A stretch of DNA of 64,000 bases from contig JACRAS010000107.1 of NCBI GenBank assembly GCA_016234705.1, positions 1 through 64,000 on the forward strand, given 5' to 3'. The stretch comes from Betaproteobacteria bacterium (GTDB lineage Bacteria > Pseudomonadota > Gammaproteobacteria > Burkholderiales > SG8-39). Every line of letters starts with the position of its first letter. The first letter of the stretch is position 1. The translations under genes were made by a program, and so were the position numbers. Shown here in pieces: positions 19,119 to 26,405 of this stretch. Under the pieces are notes generated by a model that did not search any database, was not told the DNA's origin, and saw nothing but the letters and a program-made list of their open reading frames with translations.

Positions 19119-19255
19119 TGGCGGCGTTTCAGTTCGAGTCGTAACAATGAAACGGGCGCGCGTTATCCGAGGGTAACGGGCGCGGGAATGAAAACTCAGC
19201 GCTGGGTCAAATTGACCCACAAGTTACGCAAACAAAAAACCCGCAGAAGCGGGTT
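19119..19255. mobile_element. decayed end of a second cassette related to 7522-8456
   Basis: TGGCGGCGTTTCAGTT (19119-19134) matches the NYN-cassette end at 12 of 16 positions, and the next bases (CGA..GTAAC) also agree. Further in come the palindrome TGGGTCAA-A-TTGACCCA (19203-19219) and a terminator nearly identical to that of the NYN gene. No gene follows: repeat copy C begins at 19314. Interpreted as a one-ended remnant. Confidence 0.5.
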
Positions 19256-19260
19256 AAATC
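19234..19260 (-). terminator. orphan rho-independent terminator
   Basis: On the minus strand AACCCGC, loop TTCT, GCGGGTT followed by TTTTGT. There is no minus-strand gene immediately upstream of it, consistent with loss of the cassette cargo. Confidence 0.7.
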
Positions 19261-19313
19261 ACGATGTCCGCATGCGCTCTCGATCTGGGGGTCTGCCGGA
19301 CCGACCATCGTTT

Positions 19314-19495
19314 AACCTACAATACCGCTCAAATGCCGCTGAAAATCCCGGCCGATTGCTGTAAAGAAGGAGTCTGGAAAGAAGGAGTCTGGAGTGAACA
19401 TAACCGCCATATGCCCACCCTGGGAGCCAACGCAGGTTGATTGAGCATGCGTCGGCCCGCCAATTTAGGGTTGCCCGGCGGATTGATTTTCCTAT
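19314..19495 (+). repeat. dispersed intergenic repeat, copy C (182 bp)
   Basis: Nearly identical to copy A except for a 15-bp tandem duplication of AAAGAAGGAGTCTGG. It ends 117 bp upstream of the Bug receptor gene at 19613, in the same orientation. Confidence 0.88.
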
Positions 19496-19612
19496 CGCTG
19501 GACGGTTCCCAAACCCGCCATTCGACAAGCCGCGTCAATCCGGGCTGCGGGCAAGCTACAATAGCCGCCGATCGTTCGCCCGACACGAGGGGCATTTTTC
19601 GAGGAGCTGTCG

Positions 19613-20581
19613 ATGCTGCGCAATCTTTTCCGAATCGGCGTTGCGCTTTGCGCGACGGTCCTGAGCTGCGGCGCCTTTGCCCAGGCCTGGCCTTCCCATC
19701 CGATCAAGTTCATCGTTCCGTATACCCCGGGCACCGGCATGGACATGATCGCCCGCACCGTGGGCCCGAAACTCTCGGAGCGGCTCGGCCAGCCCGTGGT
19801 GGTCGAGAATAAGCCCGGCGCGAGCGGCAATATCGGCGCCGAAGCGGTCGCCAAGGCGGCGCCGGACGGCTATACCGTGATGGTGACCGCGAACACCATG
19901 CTGATCGCTGCCAGTCTCTACCGCTCGGTTCCCTTCGACCCGCTGAAGGACTTCGCGCCGATTTCGCTGGCGGCCTGGGGCACGCTGTTGCTGTGCGCCA
20001 ATCCCAAAACCGGGATCAACAGCGTGGCCGATCTTATCGCCCAAGCGAAGGCCAATCCCGGCAGACTGAGTTACTCCTCGCCTGGCGTCGGCACGCCGCA
20101 CCACATGTCGATGGAGCTGTTCAAGGATCTGACCGGAACCGATCTCCTGCACGTGCCGTATAAGGGGAGCGCGGGCGCGCTCACTGACCTGCTCTCCGGC
20201 GAGATCAGCGTCGGTTTTGTCCCCATACACGTGGCCATGCCCTATGTGAAGGCGGGCAGACTGCGCGCGCTCGCGGTCGGCAGCACCAAGCGACACCCGA
20301 ACGCTCCGGATCTGCCCACGCTGCAGGAACTCGGCGTCAAAGGCGCCGAAGTGGACATGTGGTACGCCTTCCTCGCGCCGAAAGGCACGCCGGCTGCGGT
20401 GATCGCCAAGCTCGATGCCGAGCTGCGCACGATCCTGTCGCTGCCCGAGTTGAAGGCCGGCTTCGACAAGCAGGGCATGGAGGCGGCCTCGTCCACTCCC
20501 GAGCAGCTGAACGCTCTCATGCAGCGCGATTACGCGCGCTGGGCCGCGGTGATCAGGAAGAACAACATCACCGCCGAATAA
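19613..20581 (+). CDS. Bug-family periplasmic solute-binding receptor
   Basis: A 322-aa TctC/Bug receptor. Signal peptide MLRNLFRIGVALCATVLSC with cleavage after GAFAQ. Core motifs: IKFIVPYTPGTGMDMIAR, VVVENKPGASGNIGAEAVA, LHVPYKGSAGALTDLL and DLPTLQELGV. It should bind a carboxylate in the periplasm; the ligand and membrane partner are unknown. The body is well diverged from the receptor at 18004, so the two are likely to have different ligands. ATG 19613 follows a GAGGAGCTGTCG ribosome site. Confidence 0.93.
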   Translation: MLRNLFRIGVALCATVLSCGAFAQAWPSHPIKFIVPYTPGTGMDMIARTVGPKLSERLGQPVVVENKPGASGNIGAEAVAKAAPDGYTVMVTANTMLIAASLYRSVPFDPLKDFAPISLAAWGTLLLCANPKTGINSVADLIAQAKANPGRLSYSSPGVGTPHHMSMELFKDLTGTDLLHVPYKGSAGALTDLLSGEISVGFVPIHVAMPYVKAGRLRALAVGSTKRHPNAPDLPTLQELGVKGAEVDMWYAFLAPKGTPAAVIAKLDAELRTILSLPELKAGFDKQGMEAASSTPEQLNALMQRDYARWAAVIRKNNITAE

Positions 20582-20614
20582 CGGTTATAACGGAGGCGAA
20601 GCGCAGCTTTAACT

Positions 20615-20657
20615 CCGCGCGTTCGAGCCGGCGCCAATTGCGCCGCTCAACGCGCGG
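20615..20657. repeat. long GC-rich inverted repeat after the Bug gene
   Basis: CCGCGCGTT and CGGCGC pair with GCGCCG and AACGCGCGG around an AATT-centred loop. There is no U-run, so it is at best a weak terminator for the receptor gene 34 bp upstream. Confidence 0.5.
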
Positions 20658-20957
20658 TTGGCGGGCAAAATGGGTTACCGGTGAAAGGAAATGAATGAAC
20701 CTAGAAACCGCAGTTGAGAGATGTCCGGGTACGCGAAAAGCCATATCGGGCGCGGCTTTCCGGGCAATGATGACAACTGCGGAGCAGTACTTTTTAGGTG
20801 AATGAACCAAGAGCCGTAAGTCGTTGAGATTCGCGCAACTTTCGTCCTCACCTCGCCACCAACTACGGTTTTTCGGATGAAGCACAGCATGGACCGTATC
20901 CTGACCACGTACTCCGGGGGAGCTGCCGCGCTCCGACGAATTGCGCCGGATGATTTT
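20658..20957. other. gene-free stretch
   Basis: Open frames exist on the minus strand, but none shows a family motif, ribosome site or convincing codon use. The composition is patchy (AT-richer than the flanks). It may contain debris of an unidentified gene or element. Confidence 0.5.
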
Positions 20958-21113
20958 AACCAATAATGCCGTTCGAAATTCCGGCCATTTGCTGTAAACA
21001 GGAAGCCTGGAATCAACATAACTACCAAATGCGCACTCCGGGACCCAATCCAGATTCATTGCGCATGCGCCGGCCCGCCAATTTAGGGGTGCTCGGCGGA
21101 TTGATTTTCCTAT
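20958..21113 (+). repeat. dispersed intergenic repeat, copy D (156 bp)
   Basis: Diverged copy beginning AACCAATAATGCCG. It lacks about 11 bp near the left end but retains GCGCATGCGCCGGCCCGCC, CAATTTAGGGG and the GGATTGATTTTCCTAT end. Unlike A-C it points into the 3' end of an oppositely oriented gene (MFS). Confidence 0.82.
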
Positions 21114-21209
21114 CGCTTCGCTTTTCCTATCGCTTCGCTTTTCCTATCGCTTATCGCTCGGAACGCAGCGCCCGCTCGGAACGCAGCGCCTGCTCGGAAC
21201 GCAGCGCCA
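21105..21209. repeat. two adjacent tandem repeats at the 3' end of the MFS gene
   Basis: A 17-bp unit TTTTCCTATCGCTTCGC occurs twice plus a partial third (21105-21155) and derives from the right end of repeat copy D. Immediately next, an 18-bp unit GCTCGGAACGCAGCGCC(C/T/A) occurs three times (21156-21209) and encodes the hexapeptide ALRSE(R/Q) three times at the MFS C-terminus. Confidence 0.88.
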
Positions 21210-22368
21210 GTTGGCCCAGCAACGTGCCGCAGGCTGCGGCGGCGAGCAGCACGCCCAGGGCAGCTTCCCAATTGCCCGCTGCGGATACCACGGCCGCGAT
21301 CAGGGGCGGGCCGGCGAAAGGGCCGATCTGGGCGACCTGCACAATCAGTCCCTGAATGCTGCTGATCTGGCTGGCCTCGCGCGCATACACCGGAACGCCC
21401 GAAAGCATCGAAGCCGGGATCATGCCTCCGACCAGCATGAAGAGTGCGCACAGGGAAAAACGCAGCCCGTCCGGCAGTGCCGCGCTGAAGATGCCGCAAC
21501 TGCAAGCCGCCATGACCAGGAAGGCGAGGCTGATCACGTGGCCACGCGGCACGGCGCGATGCATCAGCCAGCCGCCCGCCAGGTTGCCTCCGGCGTTGCA
21601 GCCGATCAGCAACGCGGTCAGCAACGCCGCCTGGGAAATGGAGGCGCCCCGCTCCTGCATCAGGAAAGTGGGCAGCCACACGGCAACGGCGTAATACATC
21701 AGCGAATAGCAGGCAAACCCCAGTGCAAGCCACCAGGGGCCGGCCTGGCGCAGCGCCCGCAGGGTGATCGAGAGCGTCGGAGCGGCTTCGGGCGCGGTGC
21801 GGTAGCTGTTGCGGCAGCGCCATAGAGCGATCGCGCAGGCGAACGTCAGCAACACGATGACGAACCACAGGCCGCGCCAGCCGATCGAGCCGAGCAGGAA
21901 CGGGCTCGCCAGGATGGTCAGGCCGGAACCGAACGGCAGGTAACTCGCCCACAGGCCCAGTGTCAGATTGCGCTCGCGCGGCGAGCAGGCTGCGATGATC
22001 AAGGCCGGCGCTGAAACGCTGATGGCAATGAAGCCGCCGCCTTCGAGGATGCGCGAGGCAAACAGCGCTGCCTCTCCTTGCGCTGCTGCGCCTAGCGCCC
22101 CGCCCAGTATCATGGTGGCGAGCCCCGCGCCGCAGAAGCGCAGCGCGCCATAGCGGCCGGCGAGTACGCCGACCAAGGCCGCAGTGCATACTGAAAACGT
22201 GTTGAAAATCGAGTTGACCCAACCCGCCGCGATCAACGACAGGCCGAACTCTTCACGCAGCAGGGGGATCGCCGGCGGCAGCTTGCCGACGTAGGCGGCG
22301 GCGATGATGCCTGCGGCAATGGCGGCCCACACCGCGGGCCAATTGGTTCCGGGGGTTCGTGTCAGCAA
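21151..22368 (-). CDS. MFS transporter
   Basis: A 405-aa major facilitator with about 12 membrane segments, probably an uptake or efflux carrier in the inner membrane. N-terminal half: WAAIAAGIIAAAYVGKLPP, GWVNSIFNTFSV and the loop VLAGRYGALR (motif A region); the central loop is around residues 185-205. The last 18 residues are three tandem hexapeptides (ALRSEQ, ALRSER, ALRSER), coded by an 18-bp repeat next to repeat copy D. This tail is unlikely to be ancestral; the original C-terminus may have been replaced. The substrate is unknown. Confidence 0.88.
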   Translation of the reverse strand: MLTRTPGTNWPAVWAAIAAGIIAAAYVGKLPPAIPLLREEFGLSLIAAGWVNSIFNTFSVCTAALVGVLAGRYGALRFCGAGLATMILGGALGAAAQGEAALFASRILEGGGFIAISVSAPALIIAACSPRERNLTLGLWASYLPFGSGLTILASPFLLGSIGWRGLWFVIVLLTFACAIALWRCRNSYRTAPEAAPTLSITLRALRQAGPWWLALGFACYSLMYYAVAVWLPTFLMQERGASISQAALLTALLIGCNAGGNLAGGWLMHRAVPRGHVISLAFLVMAACSCGIFSAALPDGLRFSLCALFMLVGGMIPASMLSGVPVYAREASQISSIQGLIVQVAQIGPFAGPPLIAAVVSAAGNWEAALGVLLAAAACGTLLGQLALRSEQALRSERALRSER

Positions 22369-22387
22369 GGGTTTACGGGCCTGGTCA

Positions 22388-22507
22388 TCAGCTCAGGCCG
22401 AAGCGCCTGATCAGCCAGGTTTTCATCAACTGGGTGAGGGTGAGATAGGCGAGCAGCATCGCTGGCGTGCGGCAGACGGCGACCGCGGCCGTCGCCGTGC
22501 CGCTCAT
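22388..22507 (-). pseudogene. C-terminal fragment of a P-type (MgtA-like) ATPase
   Basis: A 39-codon frame ends AMLLAYLTLTQLMKTWL then IRRFGLS, which resembles the last membrane helix of Mg2+-type P-ATPases (the family pattern is LxYLxxTQLxKxWxIRRFG). It lies 19 bp upstream of the MFS gene on the same strand, and nothing of the remaining ~850 residues precedes it. Identification rests on this short motif. Confidence 0.5.
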
Positions 22508-22529
22508 GATCTATAGGGAATGCCGGCTG

Positions 22530-23471
22530 TCATGCTACCGGAGTCAATACCGGCTTACCGGCGAAGTGCGCGCGCAGGTTGGCCACGGCGAGATCGCCCA
22601 TGGCCTTGCGCGTCTCGTGCGTCGCGCTGGCCATGTGGGGCTGCAGCACCACATTATCCATCGTCCAAAACGCCTCGGGCACCCGCGGCTCGGCTTCGAA
22701 GACATCGAGACCCGCCGCGCCAAGAGTGCCGTCGGCGAGCGCCTTGACCAGAGCCGGTTCATCCACCACCGACCCGCGCGCGACGTTGATCAGCGTGCCC
22801 TCGGGCCCCAGTGCGGCCAGGACTTCCGCGTTGACCAGGTGATAGGTTGCCGCGCCGCCCGCGCAGATCACCATCAGGACGTCGCAGTCGCGCGCCATGT
22901 CCACCAGCTTGGGGTAGTGCTTGTAAGAGACGCCGGCCTGCGGCTTGCGGCCGTGGTAAACGATGCGCATATCGAACGCCTCGGCACGCCTGGCGATGGC
23001 CTTGCCGATGCGGCCGAAGCCGAGTATCCCCATTGTCTTTCCGCTCACCTTGCGCGCTAAAGGCATCGCTCCCTGGGGCCAATTGCCCTCACGGACGTAG
23101 CGGTCAGCCGGAATCATGCGCCGCAGCGTGGCGATGGTGAGTCCCATGGCGAGATCGGCGACACAGTCGTTCAACACGTCCGGCGTATTGGTGACGATGA
23201 CGCCACGCCGCTTGGCCGCGTCCAGGTCGATCGCATCGACGCCAACGCCGACATTGGCGACGATCTCGAGTCGGGGCAGGGCATCGATTAGCTTCGCGTC
23301 GACGCCGCAGGGACCGAAGCTCTGAATGCCGCGGATGCGGTCCCGGACTTGGGCGAGCAGCGCCGGCTTGTCCTTGGATTGCCACAGCCTATGGACGGTA
23401 AAATCGCGCTCCATAGCCTCCAAAGAGGCCGGATACATCGGCCCGACCGAGAGGATTTCGACGTTTTTCAT
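22530..23471 (-). CDS. D-2-hydroxyacid dehydrogenase (NAD(P)-dependent)
   Basis: A 313-aa member of the D-isomer 2-hydroxyacid dehydrogenase family, which reduces 2-oxoacids such as glyoxylate or hydroxypyruvate. Dinucleotide motif MGILGFGRIGKAIARRAEAF, substrate Arg in INVARGSVVDEPAL, Glu in AGLDVFEAEPRVPE and catalytic His in LQPHMASATHET. Start ATG 23471 overlaps the stop of an aldolase remnant (ATGA), so the gene was once the second cistron behind an HpcH/HpaI-type aldolase. The preceding gene's loss leaves its own promoter unclear. Confidence 0.93.
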   Translation of the reverse strand: MKNVEILSVGPMYPASLEAMERDFTVHRLWQSKDKPALLAQVRDRIRGIQSFGPCGVDAKLIDALPRLEIVANVGVGVDAIDLDAAKRRGVIVTNTPDVLNDCVADLAMGLTIATLRRMIPADRYVREGNWPQGAMPLARKVSGKTMGILGFGRIGKAIARRAEAFDMRIVYHGRKPQAGVSYKHYPKLVDMARDCDVLMVICAGGAATYHLVNAEVLAALGPEGTLINVARGSVVDEPALVKALADGTLGAAGLDVFEAEPRVPEAFWTMDNVVLQPHMASATHETRKAMGDLAVANLRAHFAGKPVLTPVA

Positions 23472-23566
23472 GATTTGAACCCGGCGCGGAGCTGCTCCGA
23501 TTCGCGCGCGAGCAGGCCCCCATCGGCGCCGACGGCGACGAACAGGCAGCCCAGATCGAAGATCAT
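23468..23566 (-). pseudogene. C-terminal remnant of an HpcH/HpaI-type aldolase
   Basis: From ATG 23566 the frame reads IFDLGCLFVAVGADGGLLAR followed by ESEQLRAGFKS and TGA, overlapping the next gene by ATGA. FVAVGADxxLL near the C-terminus is the pattern of HpcH/HpaI (2-keto-3-deoxy acid) aldolases. No barrel core remains upstream. Confidence 0.6.
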
Positions 23567-23861
23567 GATTGCTCTGTGAACAGGGTGGCAGAAATTGCTG
23601 CGTAGTGCGTGCGCTGGTCGTGCGGGAATGAACCGGCAGTTTGAGACTGCCCGGAATGATACCAGTCATTAAGCGCGCCGGGTTTCGCCTTGGGCGTGGT
23701 GGTGCAAATGAAACCGCTCCATTTCTTGCAGCGCTGGTGGCGGCCAACCCTGCATTCGAGAGGGACGCGCCAAAAGCGGCGCACCCTGCCACGTAAAAAG
23801 ACTTTTTCTACAGACTTGTTGGGCGACCATTACCCCATCCGGACACACCGCTCGCGAAGTG
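23567..23861. other. gene-free stretch before the brn locus
   Basis: No supported gene. Short open frames here lack family motifs. It is probably scar sequence between the aldolase remnant and the toxin-antitoxin locus. Confidence 0.5.
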
Positions 23862-23890
23862 TTGACGGATATGTATAAGGTGCATATACT
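23862..23890 (+). promoter_or_regulatory. brnTA promoter with overlapping inverted repeat
   Basis: TTGACG (23862-23867), 17-bp spacer, TATACT (23885-23890). GTATA (23873-23877) and its complement TATAC (23885-23889) frame the -10 region and could be the BrnA operator. The toxin GTG lies only 6 bp after the -10 box, so the message may be leaderless. Confidence 0.7.
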
Positions 23891-23896
23891 AGGCCC

Positions 23897-24169
23897 GTGT
23901 CCGCCGAATTCGACCCGAAGAAGGATGCTGCAAACATCAAGAAGCACGGCGTGTCGCTCTCTGAGGGTGACGGAGTGCTGAATGATCCCCTCGCGCTCAC
24001 CGCCGAAGATGACTTCGCTGAGGGCGAGTAGCGCTTCGTAACCGTTGGAACGAACGTGTTCGGGTCGCTGATGGCCGTGGTTCACACCCCTCGGGGTGAC
24101 CGAGCGCGAACCATCTCGGTGCGGAAGGCCGACCCCAAAGAGCGGAGAAACTATGAAAAAGGTGTATGA
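23897..24169 (+). pseudogene. brnT: BrnT-family toxin with internal TAG stop
   Basis: BrnT is a RelE-fold ribonuclease toxin. The frame reads SAEFDPKKDAANIKKHGVS, an AEDDFAEGE segment, then TAG at 24029-24031, and continues without frameshift as RFVTVGTNVFGSLMAVVHT, RARTISVRKADPKERRNYEK to TGA at 24167-24169. All expected elements (FDPxKxxxNxxKHGVS, RxxxxG, ARxISxRxAxxxERxxYE) are present, so a single nonsense mutation (probably GAG to TAG) disrupts an otherwise full-length 90-aa toxin. Its 3' end overlaps brnA. Confidence 0.85.
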
Positions 24170-24404
24170 CTTTTCCAAAGCCAAGCGTGGCGCGGTGATT
24201 CCCACGCCCGGGAAAACGCGCATCACCATTTACATGGATGATGCGATCCTCAAGCGCTTCAAGGCTCAGTCCGAAAAGTCCGGGAAGGGCTATCAGACCC
24301 TAATCAATGCAGCCCTGAATTCATACCTCGGGCTCACGGAACGACCGGTGACCCAGGAGCTCGTGCGCAAGATCGTGCGCGAAGAGCTCGCAGCGCATGG
24401 TTGA
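24153..24404 (+). CDS. brnA: BrnA-family antitoxin
   Basis: An 83-aa ribbon-helix-helix antitoxin that neutralises BrnT and represses the operon. TRITIYMDDAILKRFKAQ is the DNA-binding beta strand and first helix, followed by GKGYQTLINAALNSYL. Start ATG 24153 lies 16 bp inside the toxin frame, the normal brnTA overlap. The antitoxin frame is intact although the toxin has a stop codon, and it may now act only as a repressor. Confidence 0.9.
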   Translation: MKKVYDFSKAKRGAVIPTPGKTRITIYMDDAILKRFKAQSEKSGKGYQTLINAALNSYLGLTERPVTQELVRKIVREELAAHG

Positions 24405-24552
24405 GCGCTAACTTGGCGCCGCACACGGACGCGGCGGAAGCGCCGTGCCACCGGGAGCCACCGTGCGTGGCGCGCTGGTGGGCCCTACGTTATTGGCCCC
24501 ACCTCGGCACCGCCGTGATCGTGCCCCACGAAGACGATTGGAGCAACATGAA

Positions 24553-24900
24553 ATGCATTCCCCCATGCAGCAACCGTGGTTTGAAGCAAGACGGCGCTTC
24601 AAGCTGAGCCACGCACACATCCAGATGGCTCGCGAACTGGGAATGAATCCGAAGAAGTTCGGATCGTTGGCCAACGAAAACCAAGAACCGTGGAAGGTTC
24701 CGCTGCGGGAATTTATCGCGCAGTGTTATTTCAAGAGCTTCGGTCGTTCAGAACCAGGGCACGTGCGTTCTCTGGAACAGTTGATCGAAGCTGACGAGGT
24801 TCGGCGCAAACGGAAGCAAGATCGAAAGGCCCAAAACGCTATCGCTCAAACGGGAAATCACGGGGTCACCGATGCGAACACCGGCTCCGGCGCCTCTTGA
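24553..24900 (+). CDS. conserved hypothetical protein, 115 aa
   Basis: A small soluble protein seen in many proteobacterial accessory regions. Its conserved core is ARELGMNPKKFGSLANENQE and PWKVPLREFIAQCYFKSFG. The C-terminus is charged and low in complexity. No function can be assigned. It lies between toxin-antitoxin genes. ATG 24553 was chosen because the conserved core follows and GGAG lies 11 bp upstream; ATG 24565 is also possible. Confidence 0.65.
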   Translation: MHSPMQQPWFEARRRFKLSHAHIQMARELGMNPKKFGSLANENQEPWKVPLREFIAQCYFKSFGRSEPGHVRSLEQLIEADEVRRKRKQDRKAQNAIAQTGNHGVTDANTGSGAS

Positions 24901-25015
24901 ACAGGTCGCTCAGTTGATCGTGTTGCTCGGCGGCGGTCCCATGCGCGCCCGGAAGGCTGACATCAAGCGGGCCGGGACGCCGGCGGCTCCGCTGGACGAA
25001 TTGACGGAGATGACC

Positions 25016-25244
25016 ATGACCAAACGTATCAAGGCGGCTGACTTGCCCGAATTCGGCGCCGCGCCGTATCTCGATAGTGAGACGGCGGTTGCGGCCTATC
25101 TTACGGATATTCTGGAGGCGAACGATCCGGGCCTTGCTCGCGGCGGCTCTGGGCGACCTTGCCCGCGCGCGGGGCATGAGCGAGATCGCCAGGGTTTGCG
25201 CGGCGCTGGGGGTGCGGCTGCTGGCGCAGGCGGTTCATGTTTGA
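25016..25244 (+). pseudogene. broken HTH addiction-module antidote (COG3636/HigA-like)
   Basis: The first frame gives a family-like start (AAPYLDSETAVAAYLTDILE, then ANDPG). A +1 shift near 25130 is needed to continue as LLAAALGDLARARGMSEIAR. The text then jumps directly to VCAALGVRLLAQAVHV and TGA, so about 25-30 residues including most of the recognition helix are missing. No partner toxin is beside it. Confidence 0.72.
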
Positions 25245-25386
25245 GGCTTCCATGTCGAAGGCATAGCGCGGTTCAAGCGGGTGAAAAAGCACTGCCGCCG
25301 CTGAACGCCGGCCTTCGACCTCGCGTACCGGAGCATGAGCGTTGGAGTAAATAGCGGGGGACGCCCGGACTGGGTACACTGCGACC

Positions 25387-25899
25387 ATGAGCATGTACAA
25401 CCTTCTTGCCACCCTGTCCGGCGCCAAAATCGACTACGTTCTGGTCGGAGGCCTGGCGGTGACCTTGCATGGCTATCAACGCCTCACCATGGACGTGGAT
25501 GTGGTTTTGGCGTTGAACGATGAGAACCTGGCGAAGTTCGTTGGCTGCGCCAAGAGCGCCAAGCTCAAGCCGTTGTTGCCGATTCCGATTGACTCCCTGC
25601 GCGATGCCGCCCTTATCGACCTATGGCACCGCGAAAAGGGCATGCTGGCTTTCGCCTTGCGCGGCCCGGACATGATGGCGACCGTCATCGACGTGCTGGT
25701 GCGCCCGCTGGTTTCGTTCGACGAACTCAAGCGCAATGCGGTCACCAAGCGTATCGGGCCGCTGTCGATTCCGGTGGCGAGCATCGACGACCTGATACGC
25801 TTGAAAACCGGAACCGGTCGGAGCAAGGACGTGGTCGATATCGAAGAGTTGCGCAAGATCAAGCGGCAACTGGCGCAGGGGCAACATGGCCAGGGTTGA
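25387..25899 (+). CDS. nucleotidyltransferase-fold protein (AbiEii/DUF6036-like)
   Basis: A 170-aa minimal nucleotidyltransferase. The signature VLVGGLAVTLHGYQR is followed by MDVDVVL (metal-binding Asp pair); a third acidic residue may be the Asp of VIDVLV. The C-terminal VASIDDLIRLKTGTGRSKDV is shared with AbiEii-like and MenT-like proteins, some of which are toxins that modify tRNA. The next gene overlaps it by 14 bp and encodes a 60-aa protein, so the pair may form a toxin-antitoxin or substrate-specific transferase unit. Function beyond the fold is inference. Confidence 0.8.
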   Translation: MSMYNLLATLSGAKIDYVLVGGLAVTLHGYQRLTMDVDVVLALNDENLAKFVGCAKSAKLKPLLPIPIDSLRDAALIDLWHREKGMLAFALRGPDMMATVIDVLVRPLVSFDELKRNAVTKRIGPLSIPVASIDDLIRLKTGTGRSKDVVDIEELRKIKRQLAQGQHGQG

Positions 25900-26068
25900 A
25901 TTGACACCCGAAGAGAACCTGCTGCTCCTGCGGGAGATCGAGGCGAATCGCGCTTTCATCCTGCTCGCGTATCAGTCCGATCCGGCGCTGTTGAAGTTGG
26001 CGGACCCGCAGATCAGGCGCTTGTTCGAGAATGTCGATGAAGCATCGCGGGAAACCGACGGCGGATAA
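25886..26068 (+). CDS. small helical protein, 60 aa, coupled to the nucleotidyltransferase
   Basis: A predicted all-helical acidic protein (LTPEENLLLLREIEANRAFI, LADPQIRRLFENVDEASRE). It has no recognised domain. The start ATG 25886 lies inside the preceding gene and GGGGCAA precedes it, so translational coupling is likely. Position, size and acidity fit an antitoxin or accessory subunit, but no family assignment was possible. Confidence 0.65.
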   Translation: MARVELTPEENLLLLREIEANRAFILLAYQSDPALLKLADPQIRRLFENVDEASRETDGG

Positions 26069-26070
26069 GG

Positions 26071-26089
26071 GATAGGAAAATCTATCCGC
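26071..26089 (-). repeat. isolated terminus of the dispersed repeat
   Basis: GATAGGAAAATCTATCCGC is the reverse complement of the repeat's right end (GCGGATTGATTTTCCTATC) at 18 of 19 positions. No further repeat sequence follows. Confidence 0.45.
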
Positions 26090-26161
26090 TCCCGATCCGT
26101 CTTTCCCGAGGGCACATGGCGGCCGCAGGTTTTTTCCGAATCGACCGCGCCAAGGCTGAAT

Positions 26162-26323
26162 TCGATTCGAGTCGCGAACAAAATGGGCACCTTCGGCGCC
26201 ACGCTCGAGCCTGGGTACGTGGTGCTTGCCGGCTCTTTCATGCGCCCGGTGCGAGCGCTGAAAGGAGACACCCTGCGCGCCGACTTCGGCACGCTCGGCG
26301 CGATCTCGGTCCAATTCGTCTGA
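26162..26323 (+). pseudogene. C-terminal remnant of a 2-oxo-hept-ene-dioate/2-ketopentenoate hydratase
   Basis: The frame reads ANKMGTFGATLEPGYVVLAG, SFMRPV, GDTLRADFGTLGAISVQFV and TGA (26321-26323). LExGxxVLAGSFxRPVxxxxGDTxxADFGxxGxxSxxFV is the C-terminal pattern of HpaH/HpcG and MhpD-type hydratases. The N-terminal three quarters are missing. Confidence 0.7.
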
Positions 26324-26405
26324 GCGCTCGCGCGTTTCCGGCGCGGTCAGAGAGCGCAAACGTTGCGCGCGGGCGCCTGCGCATTTGCGCTCCAGCGTCG
26401 CCGCC

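Noticed and set aside
20690-20950. Possible group II intron or other structured RNA debris
   Set aside because: Some fragments (GAGCCGTAAG) recall intron cores, but no domain V structure or reverse transcriptase is present.
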